From Streptomyces sp. JJ38 (lineage in GTDB: Bacteria > Actinomycetota > Actinomycetes > Streptomycetales > Streptomycetaceae): a stretch of DNA of 57,637 nt. The stretch's first letter is position 1, and every line of letters begins with the position of its first letter. Location of the stretch: positions 1 to 57,637 of the forward strand of contig NZ_JABLSI010000035.1 of the NCBI RefSeq assembly GCF_019303475.1, given 5' to 3'. Made by a program: the position numbers and the translations under genes. Of the stretch, positions 8,194 to 18,030 are shown in pieces. A model generated the notes under the pieces. It was given only the letters and a program-made list of their open reading frames with translations. It made no database searches and was not told the DNA's origin.

Positions 8194-9027
8194 CTAGGCC
8201 TGGACGGCCGGCTCCCGGACGACCGGCTCCTGGAGCTCGGTGACCCAGGTCGAGGGGTCGCCGTCGGCGGAGAGGTAGACCTCGCGCGGCGGGGCGGTCG
8301 TGCGGTAGCCGTTGGCCTCGATCCACCGGGCCAGGGCCTGCACGCTCGGCATGACGCCGTCCATCGAGCCGTGGTGCACGAGCGTGGCGGCGGACTCCAG
8401 CTCGGGCAGGGTGACGACGGTGAAGTCGTGGGCGGCGTCCGGCTCGACGGCCACCTGCACCCCGGCGTGCACGGTGACGGCACCGCCCTTTAGGGGCTCG
8501 TAGTAGGCCACCCCCGGGCCGACCGGGGCGATGCCGGCGGCGGCGAGGCGGCGGAAGAGCTCGCGGTAGAGCGGCTGGATGACGGGGCTGATGTGGGCGG
8601 GCCCGAAGCCTTCGGCCGTGGCCGTCAGCTCCGCCACCCGGACGGCGGGCACCCGCTTGATCACGATGTCCTGGGACGACATGGTTCCCTCGCTCTCGAT
8701 CGTCAGGAGCCTCGCCTCGACCTGCGTGAGCCGGGCCGCGTCCGCGGCCATGGCCGCCGCGAGCTCGGCACGGCGCAGCCGCAGCATGCCGCGCAGCTCG
8801 CCCGGCTCCACCTCCTCGTCGAGCACCACGCGGACCTGTTCCAGGGTGAATCCGAGGTCCTTGAGCGCGATGATGCGGTTGAGGCGGGACAGCTGGGCGG
8901 CGCCGTAGTACCGATAGCCGCTGTGCGGGTCGACGCGGGCGGGGCGCAGCAGCCCCACCGCGTCGTAGTGGCGCAGCATGCGTACCGACACGCTGCCGTG
9001 CTTGGCGAAGTCTCCGATGCTGAACAT
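8194..9027 (-). CDS. MerR-family regulator with GyrI-like effector domain
   Basis: 277 residues. An N-terminal MerR winged helix (MFSIGDFAKHGSVSVRMLRH, residues 1-70, with YDAVGLLRPARVDPHSGYRYY) is followed by a coiled-coil linker (about 75-115) and a C-terminal GyrI/AraC-effector-like domain (about 120-270, IVIKRVPAVRVAELTATAEG). Such BmrR/TipA-like proteins bind small ligands and activate multidrug or stress genes. The ATG at 9027 has a GAGGAC site. It starts 36 bp after the Nudix gene on the same strand, so the two are probably co-transcribed. Target and ligand unknown. Confidence 0.9.
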   Translation of the reverse strand: MFSIGDFAKHGSVSVRMLRHYDAVGLLRPARVDPHSGYRYYGAAQLSRLNRIIALKDLGFTLEQVRVVLDEEVEPGELRGMLRLRRAELAAAMAADAARLTQVEARLLTIESEGTMSSQDIVIKRVPAVRVAELTATAEGFGPAHISPVIQPLYRELFRRLAAAGIAPVGPGVAYYEPLKGGAVTVHAGVQVAVEPDAAHDFTVVTLPELESAATLVHHGSMDGVMPSVQALARWIEANGYRTTAPPREVYLSADGDPSTWVTELQEPVVREPAVQA

Positions 9028-9063
9028 GACGTCCTCAGCAGACGGCCTGACACCGTGTGAGGG

Positions 9064-9606
9064 TCAAGCGCCGGTGGCGGTGGCGGGTTCGGTGACGAGC
9101 AGCCCGGCGCGGCCGGTGCGGCGGGCCTCGGCCATGGCGGCGACGCGCCGGTAGCCGTCGGGGGGCATCAGGCGCTCCCAGGTGGCCCAGTCCTCGACGG
9201 CGCAGCGGTCGTGCTCGGCCGGGTCCAGCCGGATGCCGGCGATCTGGCGGTCGGTGAGGGTGCCGCCGTCGAAGCAGAAGCCGACCTTGGCCAGCGGCGC
9301 GTCCGGGGCCTCGGAGCGCACGTAGTGCATGAGCAGGAGCGGGCAGGGCCGGTCGACCCGCAGCCCGGTCTCCTCGTACGTCTCGCGGACGGCGGCCCTG
9401 AACGGGTCCTCCCCGGCATCCATGTTGCCGCCGGGCAGCTGCCAGGGCCGGTCCCGGAAGACGGAGCGGAGCTGGACGACGCGGCCCCGCTCGTCGGTGA
9501 GGAAGACGCAGGCGTAGATGGTGGCCTTGGGGAGGGTGGCCAGGTAGTCGGCCTGCGGAAGCGGGAACGGCGCTCCGGGGGCGGACTCGTCGCGTGTGGT
9601 CGTCAT
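9064..9606 (-). CDS. Nudix hydrolase
   Basis: 180 residues containing a full Nudix box: WQLPGGNMDAGEDPFRAAVR followed by ETYEETGL, which fits GX5EX7REUXEEXGU. Nudix enzymes hydrolyze nucleoside diphosphates linked to another moiety with a divalent metal; the substrate cannot be read from sequence. The family otherwise resembles small ADP-ribose or dNTP pyrophosphatases. The ATG at 9606 is preceded by AGGA. First gene of a probable two-gene unit with the MerR-type regulator. Confidence 0.9.
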   Translation of the reverse strand: MTTTRDESAPGAPFPLPQADYLATLPKATIYACVFLTDERGRVVQLRSVFRDRPWQLPGGNMDAGEDPFRAAVRETYEETGLRVDRPCPLLLMHYVRSEAPDAPLAKVGFCFDGGTLTDRQIAGIRLDPAEHDRCAVEDWATWERLMPPDGYRRVAAMAEARRTGRAGLLVTEPATATGA

Positions 9607-9788
9607 GGTTCAAGTCCTATATCGGGAACGGCCCGGCGCGCGCGCCGCTTCCCCATCCGTGCGATGTGGCGGACGCCCGCTGACGGCGGTGCGGGCGTTA
9701 CGAGTTCGTTGTCGTGTCCACTACGGTCCGTGTTCTCGGCGATCTAGCGTTCGTGCGGTTCAACACCATGATCCCCGAGGAAGACCGT

Positions 9789-10787
9789 ATGACTGCCGCT
9801 CCGCCGCCCATCGAGAACCCCGGCCACGAGGCCTCGCCGCCCGACGGGACGGCCGCGCCGCGGCCCGGAGGCTGGCGGAACGGCCCCGCGTGGCGGGCCG
9901 GGCGGTGGGTCGCCGGAGCGCTCGCGCTCGCCGCCCTGGGCACCGGATACGTCTGGCTGGACGGACAGGTCGGGCCCCCGGGCGACGGTGACGGCGCGTC
10001 GGCTCCCCTGGCCGCCGAGTCCGCGGCGCCCACGACTGCCCCGCAGTACGGCTACCCCGAGCGTCCCACGCTGGACGACCCGTTCGCCGGTTCGCCGGCG
10101 AAGCAATGGGCGGAGGGCGCCGAGGGGATCGTTCTGCCGGAGGCGGAGGCCGTCGGGAGGACGTCGAAGGAGACGATCGCGTCGTCGCTGGTGCTGACCA
10201 AGGAGTTCCTCGTCGCCTCGCACCTCGACCGGGAGGTCCTCCGGGGCGGCCATCCCGAGGACGCCCTCGCGCTGATCGACCCCCTGCAGGAGGACGTGCT
10301 CGACGGCATGCGCCGCGCGTTGGAGAACCCGACCGAGGAGGACAACCCCGTGTGGTGGTTCCCCCGGTTCGACCCGGACGAGGTGGAGCTCGCCGGTGAG
10401 GTGATCAAGGTGCGCGGCCGGATGACCGTCGAGGAGGGGGACGACGGGTCCGCCGTGATCCGTGCCGACTACAGCTTCGTCTACCCGGTGACGAAGGCCG
10501 ACCCCCCGCATGCCGTGGACCGTTCGCTGGTCCGCCGGGTGCTGGAGGTGCACGTCGGCGAGCTGGGCGAGTGGACCGGGACCGAGGGCAGGCTGTGGAT
10601 CCTGTACGACATCGCCGACATCACGAACAGCAGGTGTGACGCGGCTCCCGGATACATCGAACCGGAGTTCACCTGGTACGGCGAAGGCGACCAGGCCGAG
10701 CCGGGAGACGAGCTGACCGACCCCTACGACCGCCGGGGGGACCTCGAGGACCGGCCGGACGAGTGCGGCTTCGCCCGACGAGTGTGA
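9789..10787 (+). CDS. Hypothetical membrane-anchored protein
   Basis: 332 residues. A Pro-rich cytosolic N-terminus (1-35) precedes one hydrophobic helix (about 36-58, AGRWVAGALALAALGTGYVW), then an extracellular domain rich in acidic residues. Visible conserved-looking stretches are LDDPFAGSPAKQWAEGAEGI, SSLVLTKEFLVASHLDREVL and a two-cysteine C-terminus (SRCDAAPGY, DECGF) that might form a disulfide. The ATG at 9789 is chosen for its GAGGAAG site; the frame is open 25 codons further up. Streptomyces genomes carry such proteins with no assigned role; I recognise no enzymatic motif. Confidence 0.75.
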   Translation: MTAAPPPIENPGHEASPPDGTAAPRPGGWRNGPAWRAGRWVAGALALAALGTGYVWLDGQVGPPGDGDGASAPLAAESAAPTTAPQYGYPERPTLDDPFAGSPAKQWAEGAEGIVLPEAEAVGRTSKETIASSLVLTKEFLVASHLDREVLRGGHPEDALALIDPLQEDVLDGMRRALENPTEEDNPVWWFPRFDPDEVELAGEVIKVRGRMTVEEGDDGSAVIRADYSFVYPVTKADPPHAVDRSLVRRVLEVHVGELGEWTGTEGRLWILYDIADITNSRCDAAPGYIEPEFTWYGEGDQAEPGDELTDPYDRRGDLEDRPDECGFARRV

Positions 10788-10813
10788 CGACGCCCATGGA
10801 CGACGGCGGCGGG

Positions 10814-10870
10814 CCGTCCCCGGGCTCGCGTGCCGTCCCCGGGCTCGCGGGCCGTCCCCGGGCTCGCGTG
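10814..10870. repeat. Three 19-bp tandem repeats
   Basis: Three contiguous near-identical copies of CCGTCCCCGGGCTCGCGTG (10814-10832, 10833-10851, 10852-10870; the second ends GGG). They lie just after the stop of the anchored hypothetical gene in noncoding DNA. Confidence 0.8.
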
Positions 10871-11059
10871 CCCGTACGCGAGGCTCGTGCCCACTCGGCT
10901 GCCCACCCGTCACGCGAACGGGCGGGGTGCACCCCGCCGTGCGGGGTAGGCGGCGGGGTGTGCGTCGGCACGCGGCGGGGTGGGTGGCGGCGCGGACCTA
11001 TGGTGGGTGGACCGCGCCAGAACCCGTGCCGTCGACGCTGATTCGGAGTGCACTGCTCG

Positions 11060-11599
11060 ATGGGTCCGAACCCCGTACGCCCTCACGGTCGCCGCGGCGA
11101 TGCCGCCCGGCTCGCGGCGGAGGTGGTGGAGCTGCTGGAGGTGGTGTGGGAGCGGGGCCGGGACGCGGTGTCCTCGTCGCCGGTGTCCACCGCGCAGCTG
11201 CGGGTGCTGTACAGCCTGGACCGTGAGGAGGGCGTCAACCTGCGCCAGCTGGGGACGCTGCTCGGGGCGGGTCCGTCGTCCGTGAGCCGGCTGTGCGACC
11301 GGCTGGAGGCGATCGGCTTCGTGGAGCGCTCGGTGAGCCAGGTGAGCCGGCGGGAGCTGGAGCTGCGGCTGACGGGCGAGGGCAAGGCGTTCCTGCGCGA
11401 TCTGCGGGTACGCCGGGAGGAGGTGCTCTCCCGGGTGCTCGACGCGATGGCGCCCTCGGCGCGCTCCGCGCTGGCGGACGGGCTCCGCGGCTTCCGGGAC
11501 GCGTTCGACGTGATCGACGCGTTCGGGGCCGTGGAGGCGCCCGTGGCACCCGCACCGGGCGGGGCGGCGGGGAACGTCGGCGGCGGGCGGGGCGTCTGA
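11060..11599 (+). CDS. MarR-family transcriptional regulator
   Basis: About 179 residues with a winged helix of the MarR type: VSTAQLRVLYSLDREEGVNL, RQLGTLLGAGPSSVSRLCDR (recognition helix), LEAIGFVERSVSQVSRRELE (wing) and ELRLTGEGKAFL. A Gly-rich tail follows residue 160. MarR proteins usually repress stress or efflux genes and are released by phenolic or oxidant ligands. The ATG at 11060 is preferred; an in-frame GTG lies 12 bp upstream. It is 217 bp upstream of a STAS-domain gene on the same strand. No operator was recognised. Confidence 0.85.
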   Translation: MGPNPVRPHGRRGDAARLAAEVVELLEVVWERGRDAVSSSPVSTAQLRVLYSLDREEGVNLRQLGTLLGAGPSSVSRLCDRLEAIGFVERSVSQVSRRELELRLTGEGKAFLRDLRVRREEVLSRVLDAMAPSARSALADGLRGFRDAFDVIDAFGAVEAPVAPAPGGAAGNVGGGRGV

Positions 11600-11816
11600 A
11601 GATGAGGGGCGGCCAGGATCGGGGCATGCTGGAAGCGGAACGGTCGCGGGAAGCGGGGGTGTGGGGCGGGCGGGTACGGCACACCCCCGCGGGCCGTCCG
11701 GTCCGTCCCGGCGACAACCGGAGTCGGCTTCTCGGCGCCCGCGACGATGTTTGCCGTCCTGCAACGGTTTACGATGAGTCCGGCCGACGAGAGCACGAGG
11801 GGAGGCGAAGAGCGGG

Positions 11817-12209
11817 ATGTACAGCGACACGGACAGCATCAGCCTGACGGATGTCGTGCAGACCGAGGGCTGCGCGCTGGTGCGGGTCGCGGGCAAGCTC
11901 GACGTCTCCACCGAGCGGCAGCTCCAGGAGCACGCCGGGACGCTCGTCGACGCGGGCCACCACCACCTCGTGCTGGACCTGACGGCGCTCGGCTTCTGCG
12001 ACTCGCGCGGGCTGAACTGCCTGCTGTCCCTCAACTGGCTGTGCCGCCGGCTGGGCGGTCAGCTCCTGCTCGCGGCCGTCGGGAACCGGGTGTTGCGCAT
12101 GCTCACGCTGACCGGCACCCGCCACGTCTTCCACTGCTACCCCACGCCCGGCGCGGCGCTCGCGGCCGTCCCGGCGGAGCACCGGCCGGTGTGGCCGCCC
12201 TCCGTCTGA
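11817..12209 (+). CDS. STAS-domain anti-anti-sigma factor-like protein
   Basis: 130 residues matching the SpoIIAA/BldG fold: ALVRVAGKLDVSTERQLQEH, HHLVLDLTALGFCDSRGLNC (the Ser of DSRGL is the usual phosphorylation position) and LLAAVGNRVLRMLTLTGTRH. Such proteins bind anti-sigma kinases when unphosphorylated and release sigma factors. No kinase or sigma factor gene is adjacent, so it is an orphan partner; the PP2C phosphatase at 39563 is a candidate of matching chemistry only. Start ATG 11817. Confidence 0.88.
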   Translation: MYSDTDSISLTDVVQTEGCALVRVAGKLDVSTERQLQEHAGTLVDAGHHHLVLDLTALGFCDSRGLNCLLSLNWLCRRLGGQLLLAAVGNRVLRMLTLTGTRHVFHCYPTPGAALAAVPAEHRPVWPPSV

Positions 12210-12254
12210 CCCAGGCCCGCGTCTGACCCCAGGCCAGCGTCTGACCCAGGCCCG
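12203..12254. repeat. Three 17-18-bp tandem repeats over the stop codon
   Basis: Copies of CGTCTGACCCAGGCCCG begin at 12203, 12220 and 12238. The first copy supplies the TGA stop of the STAS gene, and the other two repeat the same stop context. Confidence 0.75.
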
Positions 12255-12265
12255 GCCCACCGGGC

Positions 12266-13771
12266 TCACGGAGCGACGTAGGCCCGGTAGTTCCGGCTGA
12301 CCGGCCGGTCCGGGAGCGGATGCTCCGTCCAGGTCCGGGCGACGGACGGGGGCCGTCGGTCGCCCGCGACGAGCACCGCCACCGCTTGGCGATCCGCCGC
12401 CGCGCGCAGGCCGGCGGGGGTGATGCTGCCGTCGTGCCCGGCGAGCTGGCGTGAGGCGCAACCGGCCTGGTAGGCGACGCGGACGGCGTCGTGCCCCGAG
12501 ATGACACAGGGCGGCCGGACGCCGAGACGACCGAGCTCGGCGGCGACGTCGGCGATCTCCCGGGCCGCCCGCCCGCTGCGGTCCACAGAACCGCGCAGCA
12601 CCCCGTACTGCACCGCCACGTGCCCCAGAAGCCCCGCCACGACAAGCCCCGCGAGCAGCGGACGCCAGCGCGACGGCCCGGTGCACAACCGGACGAGGCA
12701 CAGGGCGACGGGCAGGGCGAGCAGGGCGTAGGCGGGCAGCAGGAAGCGCGGGGCGGCGTAGTCGATGAGGAACAGGTAGGGCACGGCGACGGACAGCCCG
12801 GTGAGGGTCGCCAGCAGCACGGGGGCCAGCAGCCGGAGCCGGACGGCGACGGCGAGCCCGGCGATCAGCGGAAGCGGGAGCAGGAGGAACCAGAGGGCGG
12901 TCACCGGGTGCTCCCAGCCGATGTCGCACGGGCGGCACAGCGAGCGACCGGCGAGGGCGCGGACCTGGTCGTCGACGGCGAGGTTCCAGCCGAGTCCGCC
13001 CTGGATCTCCCCGGCCCGGTCCAGCCGGGTGAGGACGCCGCCGTAGGAGACGTGGGCCTCGACCAGCCACTGTGCGGCGCCGAGCACGGCGCCCGAGCCG
13101 AGCACGGCGAGCGGCAGCGGGCGCCGCCAGCCCGGCACCGCGAGCGCGGCGAGGACGAGCGGGAGGCCGAGCCAGGCGGCGTCCCCGGGACGGAACAGGG
13201 CGACGCAGGCGATGCCGAGGCCGAGGCCGAGGAGGGCGCGGGGGTCGCGTCCCGGCTCGGCCTCGACGGCGCGCAGGAAACAGCCGACGGTGGCCAGGGC
13301 CGCGAAGGCCACCCACAGGTTGGGCATGATCTGCGGGCCGTAGAAGAGGGTGATCCACAGCGAGGCGAACAGGCCCCCGGCGAGGGCGAGGACCGGGGCG
13401 GGCAGGAGGGCGCGCCAGACCCACAGGGCGAGGAACAGCGCGCCTCCGGCGAGGAGGGCCAGGTAGATCCGCACAGCCGTGACGGAGGAGGTCACCGCGG
13501 TGACGGGGGTGACGAGGTAGCTGATGCCGCGGGCCCGGGGCGCGCTGAAGAAGGCCCGGGTGGCGTCGGGGCCGCTCTGGCTGACGTAGACCGTCTCGTC
13601 CCAGCCGAGCCCGAGCCCCGGCACGACGAGGGCGAGCTGGACGGCGGTGAACGCGACGGCGACGAGGCCGAGCCACAGCGCGTGCCGTTCGGGCGCCGGG
13701 GCCTGGGCTCGGAGGGAGGCCAGGAAGTGGGCCTCCTGGCGGTCGGCCAGGGCGGGGGTGGATGTGCGCAT
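12266..13771 (-). CDS. Polytopic membrane protein, glycosyltransferase-39-like
   Basis: 501 residues with about ten hydrophobic helices. An early periplasmic-side motif LGWDETVYVSQSGPDAT resembles the acidic first loop (DE) of GT39/ArnT-type mannosyl or arabinosyl transferases that use polyprenyl-phosphate sugars. A soluble C-terminal part (about 400-500) contains CVISGHDAVRVAYQAGCASR. The frame extends 19 codons upstream, but the ATG at 13771 has a GAGGG site 7 nt before it. Convergent with the STAS gene. Transferase activity is an inference from topology; acceptor unknown. Confidence 0.8.
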   Translation of the reverse strand: MRTSTPALADRQEAHFLASLRAQAPAPERHALWLGLVAVAFTAVQLALVVPGLGLGWDETVYVSQSGPDATRAFFSAPRARGISYLVTPVTAVTSSVTAVRIYLALLAGGALFLALWVWRALLPAPVLALAGGLFASLWITLFYGPQIMPNLWVAFAALATVGCFLRAVEAEPGRDPRALLGLGLGIACVALFRPGDAAWLGLPLVLAALAVPGWRRPLPLAVLGSGAVLGAAQWLVEAHVSYGGVLTRLDRAGEIQGGLGWNLAVDDQVRALAGRSLCRPCDIGWEHPVTALWFLLLPLPLIAGLAVAVRLRLLAPVLLATLTGLSVAVPYLFLIDYAAPRFLLPAYALLALPVALCLVRLCTGPSRWRPLLAGLVVAGLLGHVAVQYGVLRGSVDRSGRAAREIADVAAELGRLGVRPPCVISGHDAVRVAYQAGCASRQLAGHDGSITPAGLRAAADRQAVAVLVAGDRRPPSVARTWTEHPLPDRPVSRNYRAYVAP

Positions 13772-13940
13772 GGGTGCCCTCACGCCTCGGGGCGGGTGCG
13801 TTCCGTCCAGCGCACCCGGGTACGCCAACCCTCCGCCGAAGCGTCGAGCGCGGCCACACGAATCCGCCGGACGGCGTACCCCGCGTCACCGCTCCCGGTA
13901 CACCTCGCTCAGGTGCCCGACCCGGACGACGTCACGCACA

Positions 13941-13996
13941 GAGCACTTGTAGCCAGTGCGGAATGTGTACACAAACCGCACTGGCTACGTGTGCTC
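13941..13996. terminator. Long hairpin downstream of the symporter gene
   Basis: A 13-bp perfect stem GTAGCCAGTGCGG (13949-13961) with CCGCACTGGCTAC (13976-13988), extended after a 2-nt internal mismatch by GAGCAC/GTGCTC. The 14-nt loop contains the palindrome TGTGTACACA. It sits 28 bp beyond the symporter stop and is likely its terminator. Confidence 0.7.
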
Positions 13997-14023
13997 GCGT
14001 TCGGCGCAGGCCGGCCGGCGGCC

Positions 14024-15493
14024 TCAGTTCCGCGTGGCGGCGGCCGCCTTCCCCGGGGCGGGCTGGGCGACGGGCTCGGCCCCGGCGACGGACTCGGGGG
14101 ACCAGCACTCGACGCCGCGCAGGCCGGGGATCCGGTCGCGGGTGAAGACGGGGTCGAGCCCGGCCTGCCGCTGCTGCTGGTAGTCGCGCAGCAGCTTGAA
14201 GGCGACGGCCGACAGCGGCAGGATCGACAGCAGGTTGACCAGGGCCATCGCGCCCATGGTGATGTCGGCCAGGCTCCACACGATGCTGACCGAGCCCATG
14301 GCGCCGAGCACGGCGCAGGCCAGGACCACGACGCGGTAGCCGGTCATGACGGACCGGGAGTCGGTCATGAACTGGATGTTGGACTCGCCGTAGTAGTAGT
14401 TACCGATCATCGAGCTGAAGGCCAGCATGAAGACGATGAGGGTGAGCGCGTGCGCGCCCCAGTCGCCGAGGGTGGCGGCGAACGCGGACTGGGTGACGTC
14501 GGCCCCGCCGCGCTCGGCGAGGGACGGGTTGGCGCTCAGCACGACGAACGCGGTCATGGTGCAGACGACGAGGGTGTCGAAGTAGACGCCGAAGGTCTGC
14601 ACGAGGCCCTGCTTGACGGGGTGCGAGGTCTCGGCGGAGGCGGCGGCGTTCGGGGCGGAGCCCATGCCGGCCTCGTTGGAGAACATGCCCCGGCGCACAC
14701 CCTGGAGGATCGCGGTGCCGATCGCGCCTCCGGCGGCCTCGCGGAGCCCGAAGGCGCCGCCGACGATGTCGCCCAGCATGCCGGGGATCTGGCTCGCGTT
14801 GAGGGCGACGATGACCGTGCCGAGGATCAGGTAGAGGACCGCCATCGCCGGGACCAGCGTGCTGGTGACCTTCGCCAGGCGCTTGACGCCGAAGAAGACG
14901 GCGAGGGCGAGCAGGCCGGCCAGTCCGAGGCCGAGCACCGGGGTGAACCAGCCGGACTCGACGCCACCGAGCGAGCCCTCGACCGCGACGGCGATGGTGT
15001 TGGACTGCACGGCGGTCAGCACGAAGCCGAAGGTCAGGGTGACCAGGACGGCGAACAGGACGCCGAGCCAGCGCTTCCCGAGGGCGCGCTGCATGTAGTA
15101 GGCGGGGCCGCCGCGGTAGGTGCCGGGCTCCTTGCCGCGCGCCTTGTACAGCTGGGCGAGGACGGACTCGACGAACGCGGAGGCGGCGCCGACGAGGGCC
15201 ATCATCCACATCCAGAAGACGGCGCCGGGCCCGCCGAGGGTGATGGCCGCGGCCACGCCGGCGACGTTGCCCGTGCCGATGCGGGCGGCGGCGGAGATGG
15301 TGAAGGCGCCGAAGGGGGTCACCCCGTCCGAGCGCTTGCCCTTGAAGACCCGCAGCATGTCCGGGACCAGGCGGAGCTGGGCGCCCCGGGAGCGGAGGGT
15401 GAAGTAGAGGCCCGCGATCGCGATGAGCGGGATCAGCAGGTACGTCCAGAAGTCGTCGTTGAAGTCGACGATGTGGGCGTTGAGCGTGCTCAT
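14024..15493 (-). CDS. Alanine/glycine:cation symporter (AGCS family)
   Basis: 489 residues with about 10-11 membrane helices. AGCS signatures include FGAFTISAAARIGTGNVAGV (Na+-coupled substrate region), GGPGAVFWMWMMALVGAAS, TYRGGPAYYMQRALG and RRGMFSNEAGMGSAPNAAAS. These carriers import alanine or glycine with Na+ or H+. The ATG at 15493 gives a typical N-terminus before helix 1 (FWTYLLIPLIAIAGLYFTLR). It is monocistronic: followed by the strong hairpin at 13941 and preceded by 349 bp without a gene that hold its promoter and the groEL terminator. Confidence 0.93.
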   Translation of the reverse strand: MSTLNAHIVDFNDDFWTYLLIPLIAIAGLYFTLRSRGAQLRLVPDMLRVFKGKRSDGVTPFGAFTISAAARIGTGNVAGVAAAITLGGPGAVFWMWMMALVGAASAFVESVLAQLYKARGKEPGTYRGGPAYYMQRALGKRWLGVLFAVLVTLTFGFVLTAVQSNTIAVAVEGSLGGVESGWFTPVLGLGLAGLLALAVFFGVKRLAKVTSTLVPAMAVLYLILGTVIVALNASQIPGMLGDIVGGAFGLREAAGGAIGTAILQGVRRGMFSNEAGMGSAPNAAASAETSHPVKQGLVQTFGVYFDTLVVCTMTAFVVLSANPSLAERGGADVTQSAFAATLGDWGAHALTLIVFMLAFSSMIGNYYYGESNIQFMTDSRSVMTGYRVVVLACAVLGAMGSVSIVWSLADITMGAMALVNLLSILPLSAVAFKLLRDYQQQRQAGLDPVFTRDRIPGLRGVECWSPESVAGAEPVAQPAPGKAAAATRN

Positions 15494-15761
15494 GGGGGTG
15501 GTGCGTCCCGTCCTCGTGAGTCGGGTGGATCGGATGGTTCCGTTCCGACGGCGGCGGTACGGGTCGCGTACGTGGCCGTGCGGTTCACGGGAGGTTAACC
15601 AGCGTTCGCGCGCGCTGAACAGGGACGTCGGACGTGCTGATTCTCACAGGTATGCCGCGGTATGCCCGATGCGGTGCGTCGCGCGGCCATCGCGGGCGGA
15701 CGGGGGCGCGGTACGGGCGAGAGGGCCGGGAGGGAGCCAGGGGAAGAGCGGGACAGGAAAA

Positions 15762-15793
15762 GGGCGGCTCCCCCCGTGGAGGGGAGAGCCGCC
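15762..15793 (-). terminator. Intrinsic terminator of groEL
   Basis: GGGCGGCTC (15762-15770) pairs with GAGCCGCCC (15785-15793), with extra C/G pairs inside. On the minus strand the stem is followed by TTTTCC, 50 bp after the groEL stop. Confidence 0.75.
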
Positions 15794-15842
15794 CCGGGCC
15801 GGGGCGCTGGGCGCCCCGGCGGGAACCGCCGATCCGTTCGGA

Positions 15843-17471
<1,629 letters not shown>

Positions 17472-17598
17472 GTGAAGTGGTCCTCCCAGGACTGGGGTGG
17501 AGTGCTTCAGGACCGCGCTGGCGCCCGCGACGGACGGCCTGCACGACCTGGCGTTCCTTCACGCCGGGCCGCACGGACCTCACCGAACCGGTCCTACG

Positions 17599-17625
17599 TT
17601 GTCACTCTCATGTGCAGAGTGCTAA
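17599..17625. promoter_or_regulatory. CIRCE element, proximal to groEL2
   Basis: Read toward groEL2: TTAGCACTC, 9-bp spacer, GAGTGACAA. The first arm matches the CIRCE consensus exactly and the second at 7 of 9 positions. It is the HrcA operator, 128 bp before the start codon. Confidence 0.88.
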
Positions 17626-17634
17626 GCCCCATGA

Positions 17635-17661
17635 TTAGCACTCGCCCCCTGTGAGTGCAAG
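17635..17661. promoter_or_regulatory. CIRCE element, distal to groEL2
   Basis: Read toward groEL2: CTTGCACTC, 9-bp spacer, GAGTGCTAA. The second arm is exact and the first 7 of 9. A 9-bp gap separates it from the proximal element, so the two operators lie one helical period-scale apart. Confidence 0.82.
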
Positions 17662-17771
17662 CGCCCGGGCCCCGCCCCCGGCCGGAAGTCCCGGCCTCCC
17701 GGACCCCCGGGGCGACCGGGATCACACGGCCGGACCGCCGACGGCGGAGCGCGGCGCACGCGCACGGAAAG

Positions 17772-17804
17772 CCCGAAGGGCCCGGCATGGCCGGGCCCTT
17801 CGGG
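17772..17804 (-). terminator. Terminator of the cold-shock gene
   Basis: A perfect 15-bp stem (CCCGAAGGGCCCGGC with its complement) around a 3-nt loop. On the minus strand it is followed by TTTCC, 22 bp after the cold-shock stop. Confidence 0.85.
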
Positions 17805-17826
17805 AGGTGGCGTAGACGGTCTTCGC

Positions 17827-18030
17827 TCAGGCGGTCAGGCGGACCATGTCCGCCTGCGGCCCCTTCTGACCCTGCGAGATCTCGAACTCGACCCGCTGCC
17901 CTTCCTCAAGGGTGCGGTAGCCGTCCATCTGGATCGCGCTGTAGTGGACGAACACGTCCGCACCACCGTCGACCGCGATGAAGCCGTAGCCCTTCTCCGC
18001 GTTGAACCACTTGACGGTGCCCTGAGCCAT
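17827..18030 (-). CDS. Cold-shock domain protein
   Basis: 67 residues, a single OB-fold cold-shock domain: MAQGTVKWFNAEKGYGFIAV with RNP1, then ADVFVHYSAIQ with RNP2. It binds single-stranded RNA or DNA and acts as an RNA chaperone. The frame is open 22 codons upstream, but the ATG at 18030 has a GGGGAG/AGGA ribosome site and yields the canonical N-terminus. Monocistronic, closed by the hairpin at 17772. The position beside groEL2 matches, from memory, scoF4 of S. coelicolor. Confidence 0.95.
   Translation of the reverse strand: MAQGTVKWFNAEKGYGFIAVDGGADVFVHYSAIQMDGYRTLEEGQRVEFEISQGQKGPQADMVRLTA

Noticed and set aside
13941..13996. Hairpin considered as a tRNA or riboswitch.
   Set aside because: It has no cloverleaf, anticodon arm or TTCRA loop, and lies downstream of a gene's stop; terminator is the simpler reading.
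12491..15598. A plus-strand open frame of more than 1000 codons.
   Set aside because: It runs antisense through the membrane protein and the AGCS symporter, and its translation is low-complexity Gly/Glu/Arg/Gln. In DNA of this GC content such shadow frames are expected.
15534..15660. Search for a second small gene between the symporter start and the groEL terminator.
   Set aside because: Frames in this stretch have no ribosome site and read as Arg/Gly shadow; it is best seen as the symporter promoter region.
17617..17643. A single CIRCE-like dyad read as GAGTGCTAA-N9-TTAGCACTC.
   Set aside because: CIRCE has the opposite arm order. This dyad is formed by the inner arms of two properly oriented CIRCE elements, reported separately.
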